A stretch of 64,000 nt of DNA from Denitratisoma sp. DHT3 (GCF_007833355.1 NZ_CP020914.1:1474047-1538046); one strand, 5' to 3'. Positions 32,891 through 49,486 are shown, counted from the first letter of the stretch. The notes: generated by a model from the letters alone, not told the origin. Numbers and translations are program-made.

Positions 32891-33045
32891 GATACCGTCA
32901 ACGCAAAATCCCCTAATTTCGTCCGTAAACCCGCACGGCTACTGGGTTTTGCATTTCACGATACCGTCAACGCGTCCATTTGATGTTGACGGTATCGATG
33001 TTACGGAAGCTCCCAAGAAATGCCAATACCGTCACCGATACCGTC
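32891..33045. repeat. Cluster of ATACCGTC repeats upstream of the integrase
   Basis: GATACCGTCAACGC occurs at 32891-32904 and 32960-32973, its inverse GTTGACGGTATC at 32985-32996, and shorter AATACCGTCACC (33025) and GATACCGTC (33037-33045). The second and third form a 12-bp inverted pair around 13 bp. Five copies between the integrase start and guaA look like integrase or AlpA binding sites. No gene is present in 32870-33162. Confidence 0.7.
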
Positions 33046-33062
33046 TCCAGAATAGGGCTACC

Positions 33063-33148
33063 CTGAATAGTCAGGAATAGTAAAAAACAGAAAACCCCTT
33101 GTTTTACCAAGGGGTTTTCGTGTTTTCTGAATAGGTACGAATAGTACC
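33063..33148. other. Putative island border: GAATAG repeats next to guaA
   Basis: CTGAATAGTCAGGAATAGTA (33063-33082) and CTGAATAGGTACGAATAGTA (33128-33147) are near-identical direct repeats flanking the terminator; the first motif also lies in front of both alpA genes. The guaA stop is 15-35 bp further on. The true crossover may instead lie in the last codons of guaA, so I mark this only as a candidate border region. Confidence 0.4.
33090..33119. terminator. Bidirectional rho-independent terminator between guaA and integrase
   Basis: GAAAACCCCTTG (33090-33101), loop TTTTAC, CAAGGGGTTTTC (33108-33119): a 12-bp stem with A/T flanks on both sides. It would end guaBA transcripts and shield the integrase. 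Confidence 0.85.
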
Positions 33149-33162
33149 GAAACGCTATGTAA

Positions 33163-34728
<1,566 letters not shown>

Positions 34729-34788
34729 GGCATGGAACCCTGAAAAAGACAAAGGCGGCCGCAGCCGCCCCGGATCGGCCTGCGCCGG

Positions 34789-36276
<1,488 letters not shown>

Positions 36277-36322
36277 TTATACGTGCCCGGCGCCGGTGGC
36301 GCCAAATCAGGCGCCGAAGCGG

Positions 36323-36643
36323 TCATCCCTCGGCGTCGCCGCCGCCCTTTTTCATCACCTTGCCTTCGGCGGCGCGCTGCTTGCGCACTTCCTTGGGATC
36401 GGCGATCAAGGGGCGGTAGATCTCGACCCGGTCCCGGTCGCGCAGTTCGGCGTCGAGCCGGGACAGCTTGCCGTAGATGCCGAACTTGCCCTTGGCCAGG
36501 TCGATCTCCGGGTGCTTCTGGAGCAGGCCGGAAGCCTCCAGCGCCTGCTGCAACGTGGCACCCGCCGATAGTTTGAGATGGACCAGATCCTGCTGCCCGG
36601 CGCGGGCATAGACCACTTCGATTGCGATGGGTGAATCAGCCAT
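36323..36643 (-). CDS. ratB: RnfH/RatB family protein (UPF0125)
   Basis: A small ubiquitin-fold protein of about 106 residues from the ATG at 36643 ([18 protein letters not shown]); a GTG at 36658 is another candidate start. Conserved AKGKFGIYGKLSRLDAELRD and DRVEIYRPLIADPKE identify the family. Function is not firmly known. It overlaps ratA by 8 bases and, as in E. coli, the ratA-ratB pair is divergent from smpB. The Lys-rich tail (RKQRAAEGKVMKKGG) is typical. Confidence 0.88.
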   Translation of the reverse strand: MADSPIAIEVVYARAGQQDLVHLKLSAGATLQQALEASGLLQKHPEIDLAKGKFGIYGKLSRLDAELRDRDRVEIYRPLIADPKEVRKQRAAEGKVMKKGGGDAEG

Positions 36644-37067
36644 GGAGTTGTTTGGCACGTTTGACGAAAGCTTCGACGAAGCTGTTGGCGATATGGCTGA
36701 ACACGGGGCCCAGCACCTTCTCCAGCACCTTGCTGGAGAACTCGTAATGCAGCCGGAATTCGATCTTGCAGGCCGCCTCGCCCAGCGGCGTGAAGCGCCA
36801 GTCGCCGTCCAGATGCTTCATCGGCCCGTCGCGCAGGCGCAGATGCATGTGACGGGGCGCTTCCTTGGCGTTTTCGGTCGAGAAATGCGATTTCACGCCG
36901 TGGTAGTTGATGTGCAGCGTGGCCACCGTGATGGTGTCGCTGCGCTGATGGAGTTCGGTACCGCCGCACCAGGGCAGGAACTTCGGATAGTCCTCGACCC
37001 GGTCGACCAGCTCGAACATCTGTGCCGGGGTGTATTCGACCAGAACGATTTTCTCGACGACGGTCAT
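36636..37067 (-). CDS. ratA: RatA/COQ10-type START-domain protein
   Basis: A 143-residue polyketide-cyclase/START-like protein ([50 protein letters not shown]). The family includes E. coli RatA, reported to block ribosomal subunit joining, and COQ10, which binds ubiquinone; a lipid/quinone chaperone role is equally possible. Its start is about 50 bp from the smpB start on the opposite strand. Confidence 0.9.
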   Translation of the reverse strand: MTVVEKIVLVEYTPAQMFELVDRVEDYPKFLPWCGGTELHQRSDTITVATLHINYHGVKSHFSTENAKEAPRHMHLRLRDGPMKHLDGDWRFTPLGEAACKIEFRLHYEFSSKVLEKVLGPVFSHIANSFVEAFVKRAKQLHG

Positions 37068-37116
37068 GGCAGCGCGGTGGTTTAGAATCCGTCGAATTCT
37101 ACCTTGCAGCCTCGCC

Positions 37117-37566
37117 ATGAGCATCGTCGACAACAAGAAGGCCTTCCACGACTACTTCATCGAGGATCGCTACGAAGCCGGACTGGCCCTGGAGGGCTGG
37201 GAAGTCAAATCCATCCGCGCCGGCCGGGTCCAGATCAAGGAAGCCTACGTGGTGCTGAAGAACGGCGAAGTGTTCCTGATCGGCGCCCACATCAGCCCGC
37301 TCTCCACCGCATCCACCCACGTCCATCCGGACCCGGTGCGCACCCGCAAGCTGCTGCTCCACGCCGCCCAGATCAGCAAGCTGATCGGCAAGGTGGAACG
37401 CGCCGGCTACGCCCTGGTGCCCCTGGACCTCCACTACAGCAAGGGCCGCATCAAGCTGGAGGTCGGCCTGGCGAAGGGCAAGAAGCAGTTCGAAAAGCGC
37501 GCCACGGAAAAAGAGCGCGAATGGAAACGCGAGCAGAACCAACTGCTCAAGCAACGTCAGCGCTGA
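37117..37566 (+). CDS. smpB: SsrA-binding protein SmpB
   Basis: A 149-residue tmRNA-binding protein for trans-translation. The ATG at 37117 gives [20 protein letters not shown]; characteristic [36 protein letters not shown] and [16 protein letters not shown] follow, and the tail is basic ([13 protein letters not shown]) as needed to enter the decoding centre. Divergent from ratA. Confidence 0.97.
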   Translation: MSIVDNKKAFHDYFIEDRYEAGLALEGWEVKSIRAGRVQIKEAYVVLKNGEVFLIGAHISPLSTASTHVHPDPVRTRKLLLHAAQISKLIGKVERAGYALVPLDLHYSKGRIKLEVGLAKGKKQFEKRATEKEREWKREQNQLLKQRQR

Positions 37567-37578
37567 TCCCCCACATAT

Positions 37579-38889
37579 CTAGAGTTTTTCGAACAGCGCG
37601 ATCGACTCCACGTGGGAGGTGTGGGGAAACATGTTGGCGATGCCGGCCCCCTTCAGCGCATAGCCCTTCTCGTGCACCAGGATCGCGGCGTCCCGGGCCA
37701 GCGTCGCTGGCTTGCACGACACATAGACGATGCGGCGCGGCCCGTCGGCGCCGATGGCCTTGACCAGCTCCACCGCGCCTTCCCGGGGCGGGTCGATCAG
37801 CATCTTGTCGAAATGCCCCAGCGCCGCCAGGCTCTCCGGCGTGGCTTCGAACAGATTGGCGACGCCGTATTCGCAGCGCTCCGCCAGACCGTTCAACTCG
37901 GCGTTGGCGCGTCCCCGCTCCACCAGCTCCTTGCTGCCCTCGATGCCGACCACGGTGGCGCCCAGGCGCGCGATCGGCAAGGTGAAGTTGCCCAGGCCGC
38001 AGAACATGTCGGCCACCCGCTCGCCGGGGCCGGGCCGCAGCAGGGCCATGGCCCGGCGCACCAGCACCCGATTCACGCCATGGTTGACCTGGGTGAACTC
38101 GGTGGGACGGAAGCGCAGCGTGAGGCCGAAATCCGGCAGGCTGTAGGCCAGGGGCGGCCGGTCCAGGGGGTGGAACAGTTGCGCCGTGGCCGGACCGCCC
38201 GGTTGCAGATACCAGATCACCCCCTCGTCGTCGGCGAACTGCCGCAACAGGCTTTCATCCCCTGCCGTCAGGGCTTCCAGATTGCGCAGCACCAGCACCG
38301 GCAGGGGCTCACCGCCGCTGTCGCCCACCGAAACCTCGATCTGGGGCAGCCGGTCCGGCGTGGACATGCGTGTCACCAGGGCCTTCAGCTTGGGCAGCAG
38401 CGCCGAGATCAGCGGCGGCAGCACCGGACACTGATCCATCACCGCCACATAGCTGCTGCGTTTTTCATGGAATCCCACCAGCACGCCGCCTTTTTTCGGC
38501 ACATTGCGCACCGAAAGTCGGGCGCGGTGGCGATAGCCCCAGGTGGCGCCGGTGATCGGTGCGTACACGACCTCGGGCCGGAGTCGGGCCAGGTGCCACA
38601 AGGCATCTTCCAGCACCCGCTGCTTGGCCGCCGTCTGGGCGGTGGGCGCCAGGTGCTGCATGCTGCAACCGCCGCAGACGCCGAAATGCGGGCAGCCGGG
38701 CGCGACGCGCTGGCTGGAAGCCTTGAGAATCTGCACCGCCTGCGCCTGCTCGTAATTGGGCTTGCGCCGATAGCTGGCGTATTCGACCAGCTCGCCGGGC
38801 AGCGCCCCTTCGATGAAGATCGTCTTGCCCTCCACGTGGGCGACGCCGCGGCCGTCATGGTCCAGGGATTCGATTTGCGTGACGGGCAT
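37579..38889 (-). CDS. rlmD: 23S rRNA (uracil-1939-C5)-methyltransferase RlmD
   Basis: A 436-residue SAM-dependent rRNA methyltransferase with an N-terminal TRAM domain ([20 protein letters not shown]), a 4Fe-4S cluster motif [10 protein letters not shown] and a C-terminal Rossmann domain ([17 protein letters not shown]; the catalytic SCKP in [13 protein letters not shown]; the DPPREG loop). I use the ATG at 38889; in-frame ATGs at 38913 and 38925 add a Pro/Arg-rich stretch of doubtful reality. It is convergent with smpB, with 12 bp between stops. Confidence 0.93.
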   Translation of the reverse strand: MPVTQIESLDHDGRGVAHVEGKTIFIEGALPGELVEYASYRRKPNYEQAQAVQILKASSQRVAPGCPHFGVCGGCSMQHLAPTAQTAAKQRVLEDALWHLARLRPEVVYAPITGATWGYRHRARLSVRNVPKKGGVLVGFHEKRSSYVAVMDQCPVLPPLISALLPKLKALVTRMSTPDRLPQIEVSVGDSGGEPLPVLVLRNLEALTAGDESLLRQFADDEGVIWYLQPGGPATAQLFHPLDRPPLAYSLPDFGLTLRFRPTEFTQVNHGVNRVLVRRAMALLRPGPGERVADMFCGLGNFTLPIARLGATVVGIEGSKELVERGRANAELNGLAERCEYGVANLFEATPESLAALGHFDKMLIDPPREGAVELVKAIGADGPRRIVYVSCKPATLARDAAILVHEKGYALKGAGIANMFPHTSHVESIALFEKL

Positions 38890-39092
38890 AGGCGGGCGGC
38901 GGCGAGGTGGCATCGGGGGCGGCATTATAGTCGGCGCAGCCGGCGGAGACCGTCCGCTCCGTCAGCGCAAGCGGCGTCTCGAAGGGCTGCCCGCCCTCCT
39001 TTCAGACGCCGGCCCCGGCTCGCCAAGAGTGACAATTGTGTAATTCCGCCATGGGTTTACACATTTTCCGTGGACCTTTATAGTGCCGCCCC

Positions 39093-39602
39093 ATGCATTT
39101 GAAAACCATAGTCAGGACAAGTGCTCTGGCGCTCGCCCTGTTCGTCGCGCAAGCCGCCCAAGCCACCCCGAGTACCGGCCAGGAAACGGAATCCCATCCG
39201 TCCCTGGTGCGTCGCTACGCCGCCAGCGCGCAGCAGGCCATCGACCAGGCGCTGGACTTGATCGGCATCCGCTATCGGCCGGGCGGCAGCCTGCCGGAGT
39301 CGGGATTCGACTGCTCCGGCTTCGTCGGCCATGTGTTCCGCGAGGGGTTGGGGCTGGTGCTGCCACGCAGCTCCAAGGAAATCTCGAATACCGGCGAGGT
39401 CGTGCAGAAAACCGAACTCCGCCCCGGCGACCTGGTGTTTTTCAACACCATGCGGCGCGCCTTTTCCCACGTCGGCATCTATCTGGGCAACAACCAGTTC
39501 GTGCACGCGCCCCGTCTCGGCGGCAAGGTGCGCATCGAGGACATGACCGAGAGCTACTGGGCCAAGCGCTATAACGGCGCCCGGCGCATCGCCGTCGAAT
39601 AA
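39093..39602 (+). CDS. NlpC/P60 family cell-wall endopeptidase
   Basis: A secreted 169-residue C40 peptidase. Signal peptide MHLKTIVRTSALALALFVAQ..AQA; the catalytic Cys is in FDCSGFVGHVF (about residue 74), His in FSHVGIYLG and the third polar residue follows in FVHAPRLGG. Such enzymes cleave peptidoglycan stem peptides. It stands alone, convergent with lon, from which a hairpin terminator separates it. Confidence 0.9.
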   Translation: MHLKTIVRTSALALALFVAQAAQATPSTGQETESHPSLVRRYAASAQQAIDQALDLIGIRYRPGGSLPESGFDCSGFVGHVFREGLGLVLPRSSKEISNTGEVVQKTELRPGDLVFFNTMRRAFSHVGIYLGNNQFVHAPRLGGKVRIEDMTESYWAKRYNGARRIAVE

Positions 39603-39650
39603 GGAATCCGGCAAGCGGCAGGTCGTCCACGCGACCCGCCGGTCCACAAA

Positions 39651-39676
39651 AAAACGCCGTCCTGCGACGGCGTTTT
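39651..39676. terminator. Bidirectional terminator between the NlpC/P60 gene and lon
   Basis: AAAACGCCGTC (39651-39661), loop CTGC, GACGGCGTTTT (39666-39676): an 11-bp stem with A and T runs, serving both convergent genes. Confidence 0.88.
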
Positions 39677-39706
39677 GTTTCATCCACGGCCTTCCGGCCG
39701 CGCTCG

Positions 39707-42121
<2,415 letters not shown>

Positions 42122-42324
42122 AGGCTTGTCCTTTTAGATTGATACTAGATTGGAACACATGGACCGCAGATGGGGACGATCATCCGCGGTTCAAGCCTAG
42201 TACCCGAATGCGGCACTGTAAATCCTTGGAGGGAAGAAGATCGCCAAACGTTCCCGCGTTCCCGCATCCTGGTTTTCCACGGATATCGACAGCCGCGTCC
42301 ACTCCGCGGGCTGCCAGGCGTGCC

Positions 42325-43590
<1,266 letters not shown>

Positions 43591-43604
43591 TTGTGTTTCT
43601 CCGC

Positions 43605-44234
<630 letters not shown>

Positions 44235-44273
44235 TTGGCTTCCTCGCTCAATCATCGTGGGACGTCGGAGGCA

Positions 44274-45587
44274 TCATGCCCCATTGCCCATCAACTCGTC
44301 AAAATCCACGGCCTTCTCGGTGACCTTGGCATTCGCCAGCGCCCAGGCGACCACGTTGCTCTCGATGGCCAGCGCTTCGGCCTCGGCCAGGCGCTGGGGC
44401 TGGGAGTAGTACCAGCGCACCACCTCGGAAGGATCCTCGAACGTCTGGGCGAAGTCTTCCACCACCGCCTTCACCTGCTCGGCCTTGGCGTGGAGTTCCT
44501 TGGCCTTGACCACTTCGGCCACCACCAGGCCCAGGCGCACCCGGCGCACCGCCTGTTCGGTGAACCAGGAAGGCTCGACCGGGATGTCGTTCACCGCCAG
44601 GCCGCGCTGCCTCAGGTCGGCCAGCGCGTTCTGCGCCATCTGCCGGGACTCGGCCTCGACCAGCGCCTTGGGCACGTCGACCGGATGGGCGGCCAGCAGC
44701 GCGTCCATCACCTGGCTCTTCACGCGGGCTTCCAGGCGCTTCTTGACCTCGCGTTCGAGATTGGTCTTGATTTCCTCGCGCATCTTCGCGAGATCGCCAT
44801 CGGCGATGCCCAGCGACTTGGCGAACTCGGCATCCACTTCCGGCAGTTGCGGCGCCTCGACCTTCTTACAGGCGACTTCGAACTGAACGGTCTGCCCGGC
44901 CAAGTCCTTGCCGTGATAGTCGTCGGGGAACTTGACGTCGAAATGCTTGGTCTCGCCGGCCTTCAGGCCTTCCATCGCCGCGTCGAAATCCGCGACCATG
45001 CGCCCGGCGCCGACCTGCAGCGGGAAGTCCTCGGCCTTGCCGCCATCGAACTCGACCCCGTCCTTGCGGCCGACGAAGTCGATCACCACGCGATCGTCCT
45101 TCTGGGCCGGCCGGTCGCTGGCGACGAACGTCATGCGCTGCTTGCGCAGGGCCTCGAGGGTCTTGTCCACTTCCGCATCGCCCACCGCCAGCACCGCCTT
45201 CTCGACGTCGCTGGAGGACAGGTCGGCCACGGTGATTTCCGGGTAAACCTCGAACACCGCGGAAAATTCGAGCTGGCCGTCGCCGCTGGCGGGCTTGGGC
45301 TCGACGCGGGGATAGCCGGCCACGCGCAGGCCCTGCTCGCGCACCTTTTCGCCGAAGGCGCGCTCGACGGCGGCCTCGATCGCCTCGGAACGCGCCTGAT
45401 AGCCGTGTTGCTGAGCCACCATCCTGAAGGGCACCTTGCCCGGGCGGAAGCCAGGCATCTTGGCCGTCTTGGAAAGCTTCTTCAGGCGCCGCTCCACATC
45501 CTGGTCGATGTCGGCAAGGGCCACGGTCATATCGATACGGCGCTCCAGCGCACTGGTCTCGGCGGCTTGGGTCTGTTCCTGAGTCAT
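44274..45587 (-). CDS. tig: Trigger factor
   Basis: A ribosome-bound chaperone and peptidyl-prolyl isomerase, 437 residues from the ATG at 45587 (MTQEQTQAAETSALERRIDM). The ribosome-docking motif is MPGFRPGKVPF (about residue 45), an FKBP-type PPIase domain follows (DRVVIDFVGRKDGVEFDGG) and the helical C-terminal arms complete it. First gene of tig-clpP-clpX, about 80 bp after the tRNA-Leu gene on the same strand. Confidence 0.96.
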   Translation of the reverse strand: MTQEQTQAAETSALERRIDMTVALADIDQDVERRLKKLSKTAKMPGFRPGKVPFRMVAQQHGYQARSEAIEAAVERAFGEKVREQGLRVAGYPRVEPKPASGDGQLEFSAVFEVYPEITVADLSSSDVEKAVLAVGDAEVDKTLEALRKQRMTFVASDRPAQKDDRVVIDFVGRKDGVEFDGGKAEDFPLQVGAGRMVADFDAAMEGLKAGETKHFDVKFPDDYHGKDLAGQTVQFEVACKKVEAPQLPEVDAEFAKSLGIADGDLAKMREEIKTNLEREVKKRLEARVKSQVMDALLAAHPVDVPKALVEAESRQMAQNALADLRQRGLAVNDIPVEPSWFTEQAVRRVRLGLVVAEVVKAKELHAKAEQVKAVVEDFAQTFEDPSEVVRWYYSQPQRLAEAEALAIESNVVAWALANAKVTEKAVDFDELMGNGA

Positions 45588-45668
45588 GAGAAATTCCTGG
45601 ATGGCTGCTTGGGTATTGAGTGGGGCGGCTACGCTACGAAAAATAGCAAAAACTGGTATAGCAAAAAC

Positions 45669-45753
45669 TGGTGCGAAGGGCGGGACTCGAACCCGCACAG
45701 GTTGCCCCGCTGGAACCTAAATCCAGTGCGTCTACCAATTCCGCCACCCTCGC
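45669..45753 (-). tRNA. tRNA-Leu (anticodon TAG)
   Basis: An 85-base type II tRNA with long variable arm. On the minus strand it starts GCGAGGGTGGCGGAATTGG; the anticodon stem-loop CTGGA-TTTAGGT-TCCAG shows anticodon TAG; the T arm GCGGGTTCGAGTCCCGC and the encoded CCA end at 45669 are clear, and the acceptor stem GCGAGGG/CCCTTCGC pairs with one G-T. Confidence 0.96.
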
Positions 45754-45810
45754 GAACCGGCGATTCTAACCGATTCACTACTATACTGTCAGGTTCCATC
45801 TGGGCCGCCC

Positions 45811-46653
45811 ATGGCTGTCGACCACTACGAAAACTTCCCTGTCGCCTCCGTCCTGCTGCCGCATCCATTGCGGGAGCCGGTGGCCGCCATCTACGGCTTC
45901 GCCCGCAGCGCCGACGACATCGCCGACGAGGGCGAACAGCCCCCGGCCCGGCGGCTGGAACAGCTCGACGCCTACCGCCGGGAACTGGACGCGATCGAGG
46001 CCGGCCGGCCCACGGCGCACCCGGTTTTCCGCCGCCTGCGCCCGGTGATCGCCGCCCACGGTCTGCCCCTGGCGCTGTTCCACGATCTGCTCGACGCCTT
46101 CGCCCAGGACGTGGCCAAGGACCGCTACGCCGACTACGGCGAACTGCTGGACTACTGCCGCCGCTCCGCCAACCCCGTGGGACGGCTGCTGCTGCGCCTG
46201 TTCCGCCAGGACAGCGGCGCCAATCCGGCCCGCTCGGACGCCATCTGCACGGCCCTGCAATTGATCAACCACTGGCAGGACGTGGCCGTGGACCTGAAAA
46301 AGAACACCCGCGGCCGCATCTACCTGCCCCAGGACGACCTCGCCCGCTTCGGCGTCAGCGAGGCCCAGTTGCAGGCCGGACGCATCGATCCGGCGTTCCG
46401 CGCGCTGATGGCCTTCCAGGTGCAGCGCGCGCGGGCGCTGATGCTCTCCGGCGCCGCCCTGGGGCGGGACCTGCCGGGCCGGATCGGCCTGGAAATCCGC
46501 GCCATCGTCGCCGGTGGGCTGCGCATCCTGCGGAAAATCGAGGCCGTCGACTACGACGTGTTCCGCCGCCGTCCCCAGCTGACCCCCTGGGACGCCCCGG
46601 CCCTGGTCTGGCGCACTTTTTTCCCGCAAACCGACCCCATCGTCGCCCCATGA
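45811..46653 (+). CDS. hpnC: Hydroxysqualene synthase HpnC
   Basis: A 280-residue squalene/phytoene-synthase-fold enzyme. In the HpnCDE route it converts presqualene diphosphate to hydroxysqualene for hopanoid synthesis. The first Asp-rich motif is RSADDIADEGE and the second is NHWQDVAVDLKK, followed by NTRGRIYLPQDDL. It begins MAVDHYENFPVASVLLP. Overlaps hpnD by ATGA. Confidence 0.93.
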   Translation: MAVDHYENFPVASVLLPHPLREPVAAIYGFARSADDIADEGEQPPARRLEQLDAYRRELDAIEAGRPTAHPVFRRLRPVIAAHGLPLALFHDLLDAFAQDVAKDRYADYGELLDYCRRSANPVGRLLLRLFRQDSGANPARSDAICTALQLINHWQDVAVDLKKNTRGRIYLPQDDLARFGVSEAQLQAGRIDPAFRALMAFQVQRARALMLSGAALGRDLPGRIGLEIRAIVAGGLRILRKIEAVDYDVFRRRPQLTPWDAPALVWRTFFPQTDPIVAP

Positions 46654-47495
46654 CCGCCGCCGCGAATCACGACGACTATTGCCAGCAGCGCGCCGCCGCC
46701 AGCGGCTCCAGCTTCTACTACAGTTTCCTGTTCCTCGACCCGCCCCGGCGCCAGGCCATCACCGCGCTCTACGCCTTCTGCCGCGAAGTCGACGACCTGG
46801 TGGACGAATGCGTCGACCCGCATCTGGCCGCCGCCAAGCTGGCCTGGTGGCGCACCGAGGTGGCCGCGCTTTACGCGGGGAACCCCACGCACCCGGTGAC
46901 CCGGTCGCTGTCCGCCGCCCTGCGGCACTACGCGCTGCCCCAGGAGCACCTGCTGGAAATCGTCGACGGCATGGAAATGGACCTGGAACAGGCCCGCTAC
47001 CCCGATTTCAAGTCCCTGCACCTCTACTGCTACCGCGTCGCCAGCGTGGTGGGGCTGCTGGCGGCCGAAATCTTCGGCTATCAGGATCGCCGCACCCTCA
47101 AATACGCCCACGACCTGGGCCTGGCCCTGCAACTCACCAACATCATCCGCGACGTCGGCGAGGACGCCCGCCGCGGCCGCATCTACCTGCCGGTGGAAGA
47201 CCTGCAACGCTTCGACGTTCCCGCCGCCGACCTGCTGCAGGGCCGCTACAGCGAGAACTTCAAGGCGCTGATGGCGTTCCAGGCCGAGCGCGCCCAGGAA
47301 TACTTCGACCGCGCCCTGGCCGAGCTGCCCCGGATCGACCGCCGCGCCCAGCGCGCCGGCCTGATCATGGCCAGCATCTACCGCACCCTGCTCGACGAAA
47401 TCGCCCGCGACGGCTTCCTGGTGCTGGACCGGCGCACCTCGCTCACGCCGCTGCGCAAGCTCTGGCTGGCGGCCAAGACGTGGCTGAAAAGTTGA
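46650..47495 (+). CDS. hpnD: Presqualene diphosphate synthase HpnD
   Basis: A 281-residue enzyme joining two farnesyl diphosphates into presqualene diphosphate. Start MTAAANHDDYCQQRAAASGS at 46650, overlapping the hpnC stop. Asp motifs: FCREVDDLVDE and NIIRDVGEDARRGRIYLP; the substrate-binding YCYRVASVVGLL is intact. Second gene of hpnCDE. Confidence 0.94.
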   Translation: MTAAANHDDYCQQRAAASGSSFYYSFLFLDPPRRQAITALYAFCREVDDLVDECVDPHLAAAKLAWWRTEVAALYAGNPTHPVTRSLSAALRHYALPQEHLLEIVDGMEMDLEQARYPDFKSLHLYCYRVASVVGLLAAEIFGYQDRRTLKYAHDLGLALQLTNIIRDVGEDARRGRIYLPVEDLQRFDVPAADLLQGRYSENFKALMAFQAERAQEYFDRALAELPRIDRRAQRAGLIMASIYRTLLDEIARDGFLVLDRRTSLTPLRKLWLAAKTWLKS

Positions 47496-47647
47496 GGCCC
47501 CCTCCCTCGCCCCGCCAATTGTTTCCTTCAAAGCAACAATCAACAGCGTAAAAAGAAGGGCAAAGAATGAACTCCAGCACCCATCCGGGTCATCATTTGC
47601 GCGATTTTCCAATACTCAAACATTGTATCTGAATTGGAAACAATGAC

Positions 47648-49039
47648 ATGACACCGGACGAGGTGCCGGACCCGGGCGTCCAGGGGAGCGATTCCACGGA
47701 ACGCCACACCGATCGTCCGATCGCCATCATCGGCGCCGGCTACGCCGGCCTCGCCGCGGCGGTGGCGCTGGCGGACGCCGGCCTCACCGTCGACCTCTTC
47801 GAAGCCTCGCGCACCCTCGGCGGCCGGGCGCGCAGCGTGGACATCGACGGTCTGCGCGTGGACAACGGCCAGCACATCCTGCTCGGCGCCTATCGGGACA
47901 CCCTGGCCCTGATGGAACGGGTCGGCGCCCCCACCGAGGGCCTGGCGCGCCATCCCTTGCGCCTGGACTACCCGGGCCGGCTCAGCCTGGCGGCGCCGCG
48001 CCTGCCCGCGCCGCTGCACCTGGCCGCGGCCCTGGCGCGCGCGCGCGGCCTGAGCCTGGGCGAGAAATTCGCCGCCCTGCGTTTCATGGTGAGCCTCCGC
48101 GCCCGCCGCTACCGGCTGGGGGACGACAAATCCACAGGCGCCGACTCCTCGGTCGCCGAACTGCTGCGCCGCCACCGGCAGCCGGCAACCCTGTGCCGCT
48201 ATCTCTGGGAACCGCTGTGCGTCGCCGCGTTGAACACCCCGGCGCACCGGGCCTCCGCGCAGGTCTTTCTGAACGTGCTGCGCGACAGCCTGGGCGCGGA
48301 CCGCGAAGCCTCCGACCTGCTGCTGCCCCGCGCCGATTTTTCCGCCCTGCTGCCGGAACCCGCCGCCCGCTACCTCGAAGCGCGCGGCACGCGGATCCAC
48401 CGCGGCCGCCGCATCGGACGCCTGAGCCGGACCAATGCCGGCTGGTACTTGAACGAACGCGAACGCGGGGACGATCACGGCCCCTACCGCCAGGTGCTGC
48501 TCGCCACCGCACCCAGCCACGCCCGGCCGCTGCTGCCTCCGCTGCCGGAACTGGCCCCCCTGGCGGCGATGCTCGACGCCTTCGAATACGAACCCATCGC
48601 CACCGCCTACCTGCAATATCCGGCAACCGTGGCATTGCCCTTCCCCATGGTGGGCAGCGCGGGCGGCCACCTGCAATGGCTGTTCGACCGGGGCGCCCTG
48701 GACGGACCGGCCGGCCTGCTCGCCGCCGTGATCAGCGCCCAGGGCCGCCACCAGGCATTGGCGCCGGACGAACTGGCGCAAGCCCTGCACCGGGAAATCG
48801 CCGCCTTGCTGGCCAAATCGCTGCCCGGCCTGCCGCCGCCCCGCTGGCACAAGGTGATCGTCGAAAAACGCGCCACCTTCGCCTGCCGCCCCAACCTGCA
48901 ACGCCCCCCCAACCTCACCGCCGTCCCCGGCCTGCTGTTGGCGGGCGACTACACCGCCGGCGACTACCCGGCAACGCTGGAAGGCGCGGTCCGCAGCGGC
49001 CAGACGGCGGCGCGGTCGATGCTGGCAAACCGGGGCTGA
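47648..49039 (+). CDS. hpnE: Hydroxysqualene dehydroxylase HpnE
   Basis: A 463-residue FAD-dependent amine-oxidase-fold enzyme reducing hydroxysqualene to squalene. The dinucleotide fold IAIIGAGYAGLAAAVALADA lies near residue 26, followed by GGRARSVDIDG and the C-terminal FAD motif LLLAGDYTAGDYPATLEGAV. 152 bp after hpnD; the gap has no gene. No squalene-hopene cyclase is in view. Confidence 0.93.
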   Translation: MTPDEVPDPGVQGSDSTERHTDRPIAIIGAGYAGLAAAVALADAGLTVDLFEASRTLGGRARSVDIDGLRVDNGQHILLGAYRDTLALMERVGAPTEGLARHPLRLDYPGRLSLAAPRLPAPLHLAAALARARGLSLGEKFAALRFMVSLRARRYRLGDDKSTGADSSVAELLRRHRQPATLCRYLWEPLCVAALNTPAHRASAQVFLNVLRDSLGADREASDLLLPRADFSALLPEPAARYLEARGTRIHRGRRIGRLSRTNAGWYLNERERGDDHGPYRQVLLATAPSHARPLLPPLPELAPLAAMLDAFEYEPIATAYLQYPATVALPFPMVGSAGGHLQWLFDRGALDGPAGLLAAVISAQGRHQALAPDELAQALHREIAALLAKSLPGLPPPRWHKVIVEKRATFACRPNLQRPPNLTAVPGLLLAGDYTAGDYPATLEGAVRSGQTAARSMLANRG

Positions 49040-49078
49040 CCGGCACGGCGGACACGGCGAAAACCTCCGCGTCGTGCA

Positions 49079-49141
49079 GGAGCGGGCCATGCCCGCGAAT
49101 CGGTGGTCGACAATGCGCTGGTCGCAGGCATGGCCCGCTCC
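49079..49141. repeat. 15-bp inverted repeat behind hpnE
   Basis: GGAGCGGGCCATGCC (49079-49093) and GGCATGGCCCGCTCC (49127-49141) are perfect inverse copies around 33 bp. It may end the hpn transcript or be a REP-like element. The region 49040-49485 holds no gene, only this, the nested hairpin and one dispersed repeat. Confidence 0.7.
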
Positions 49142-49192
49142 AATACACTGGGCTTCGACAAGCTCAGCCCGAACGGATGGTGATTGGACAAT

Positions 49193-49285
49193 CCCGTAGG
49201 TCGGGTTAGCGCAGCGTAACCCGACATCGGTGTCCGCAACGGCTGTCTGTCGGGTTACGCCCTGTGGGCTAACCCGACCTACGGG
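49193..49285. repeat. 93-bp nested-hairpin (REP/MITE-like) element
   Basis: Outer arms CCCGTAGGTCGGGTTAGC (49193-49210) and their inverse (49268-49285) enclose inner arms GCGTAACCCGACA (49214-49226) and TGTCGGGTTACGC (49248-49260). The GTAGGTCGGGTTAG motif is a widespread bacterial intergenic repeat in my recollection. Confidence 0.75.
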
Positions 49286-49332
49286 ACTTTTCCGCCGCGC
49301 CACCCCGGAGAATGCGAAGGGATGGAATGCCG

Positions 49333-49486
49333 AAAAAGCTTTTCCGCCGGGCCGCCTTTCCCACGATGGGGAAAAGCGGCACGCGCCGGAGGCGCAACGC
49401 ATCGGTGCCCCCACAACGCTCCCCCAAACACCCGAGCGCAGCGAGCCAATCAGAACCCCCCGGAGGGGGGCGAAGGGGGGCGAGCC
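49333..49486 (-). repeat. Dispersed intergenic repeat, copy 1
   Basis: On the minus strand it begins GGCTCGCCCCCCTTCGCC, then a G-rich GGGGGGTTCTGATTGGCTCG, CTGCGCTCGG, TTTGGGGGAGC and, at the far end, CCCATCGTGGGAAAGGCGGC and CGGCGGAAAAGC. No coding frame is shared among copies. It borders the stop of the ABC transporter gene. Confidence 0.8.

Noticed and set aside
32891-33045. Possible CRISPR array upstream of the integrase
   Set aside because: Repeats are only 8-14 bases, unevenly spaced and partly inverted; no cas genes. Better read as protein-binding sites.
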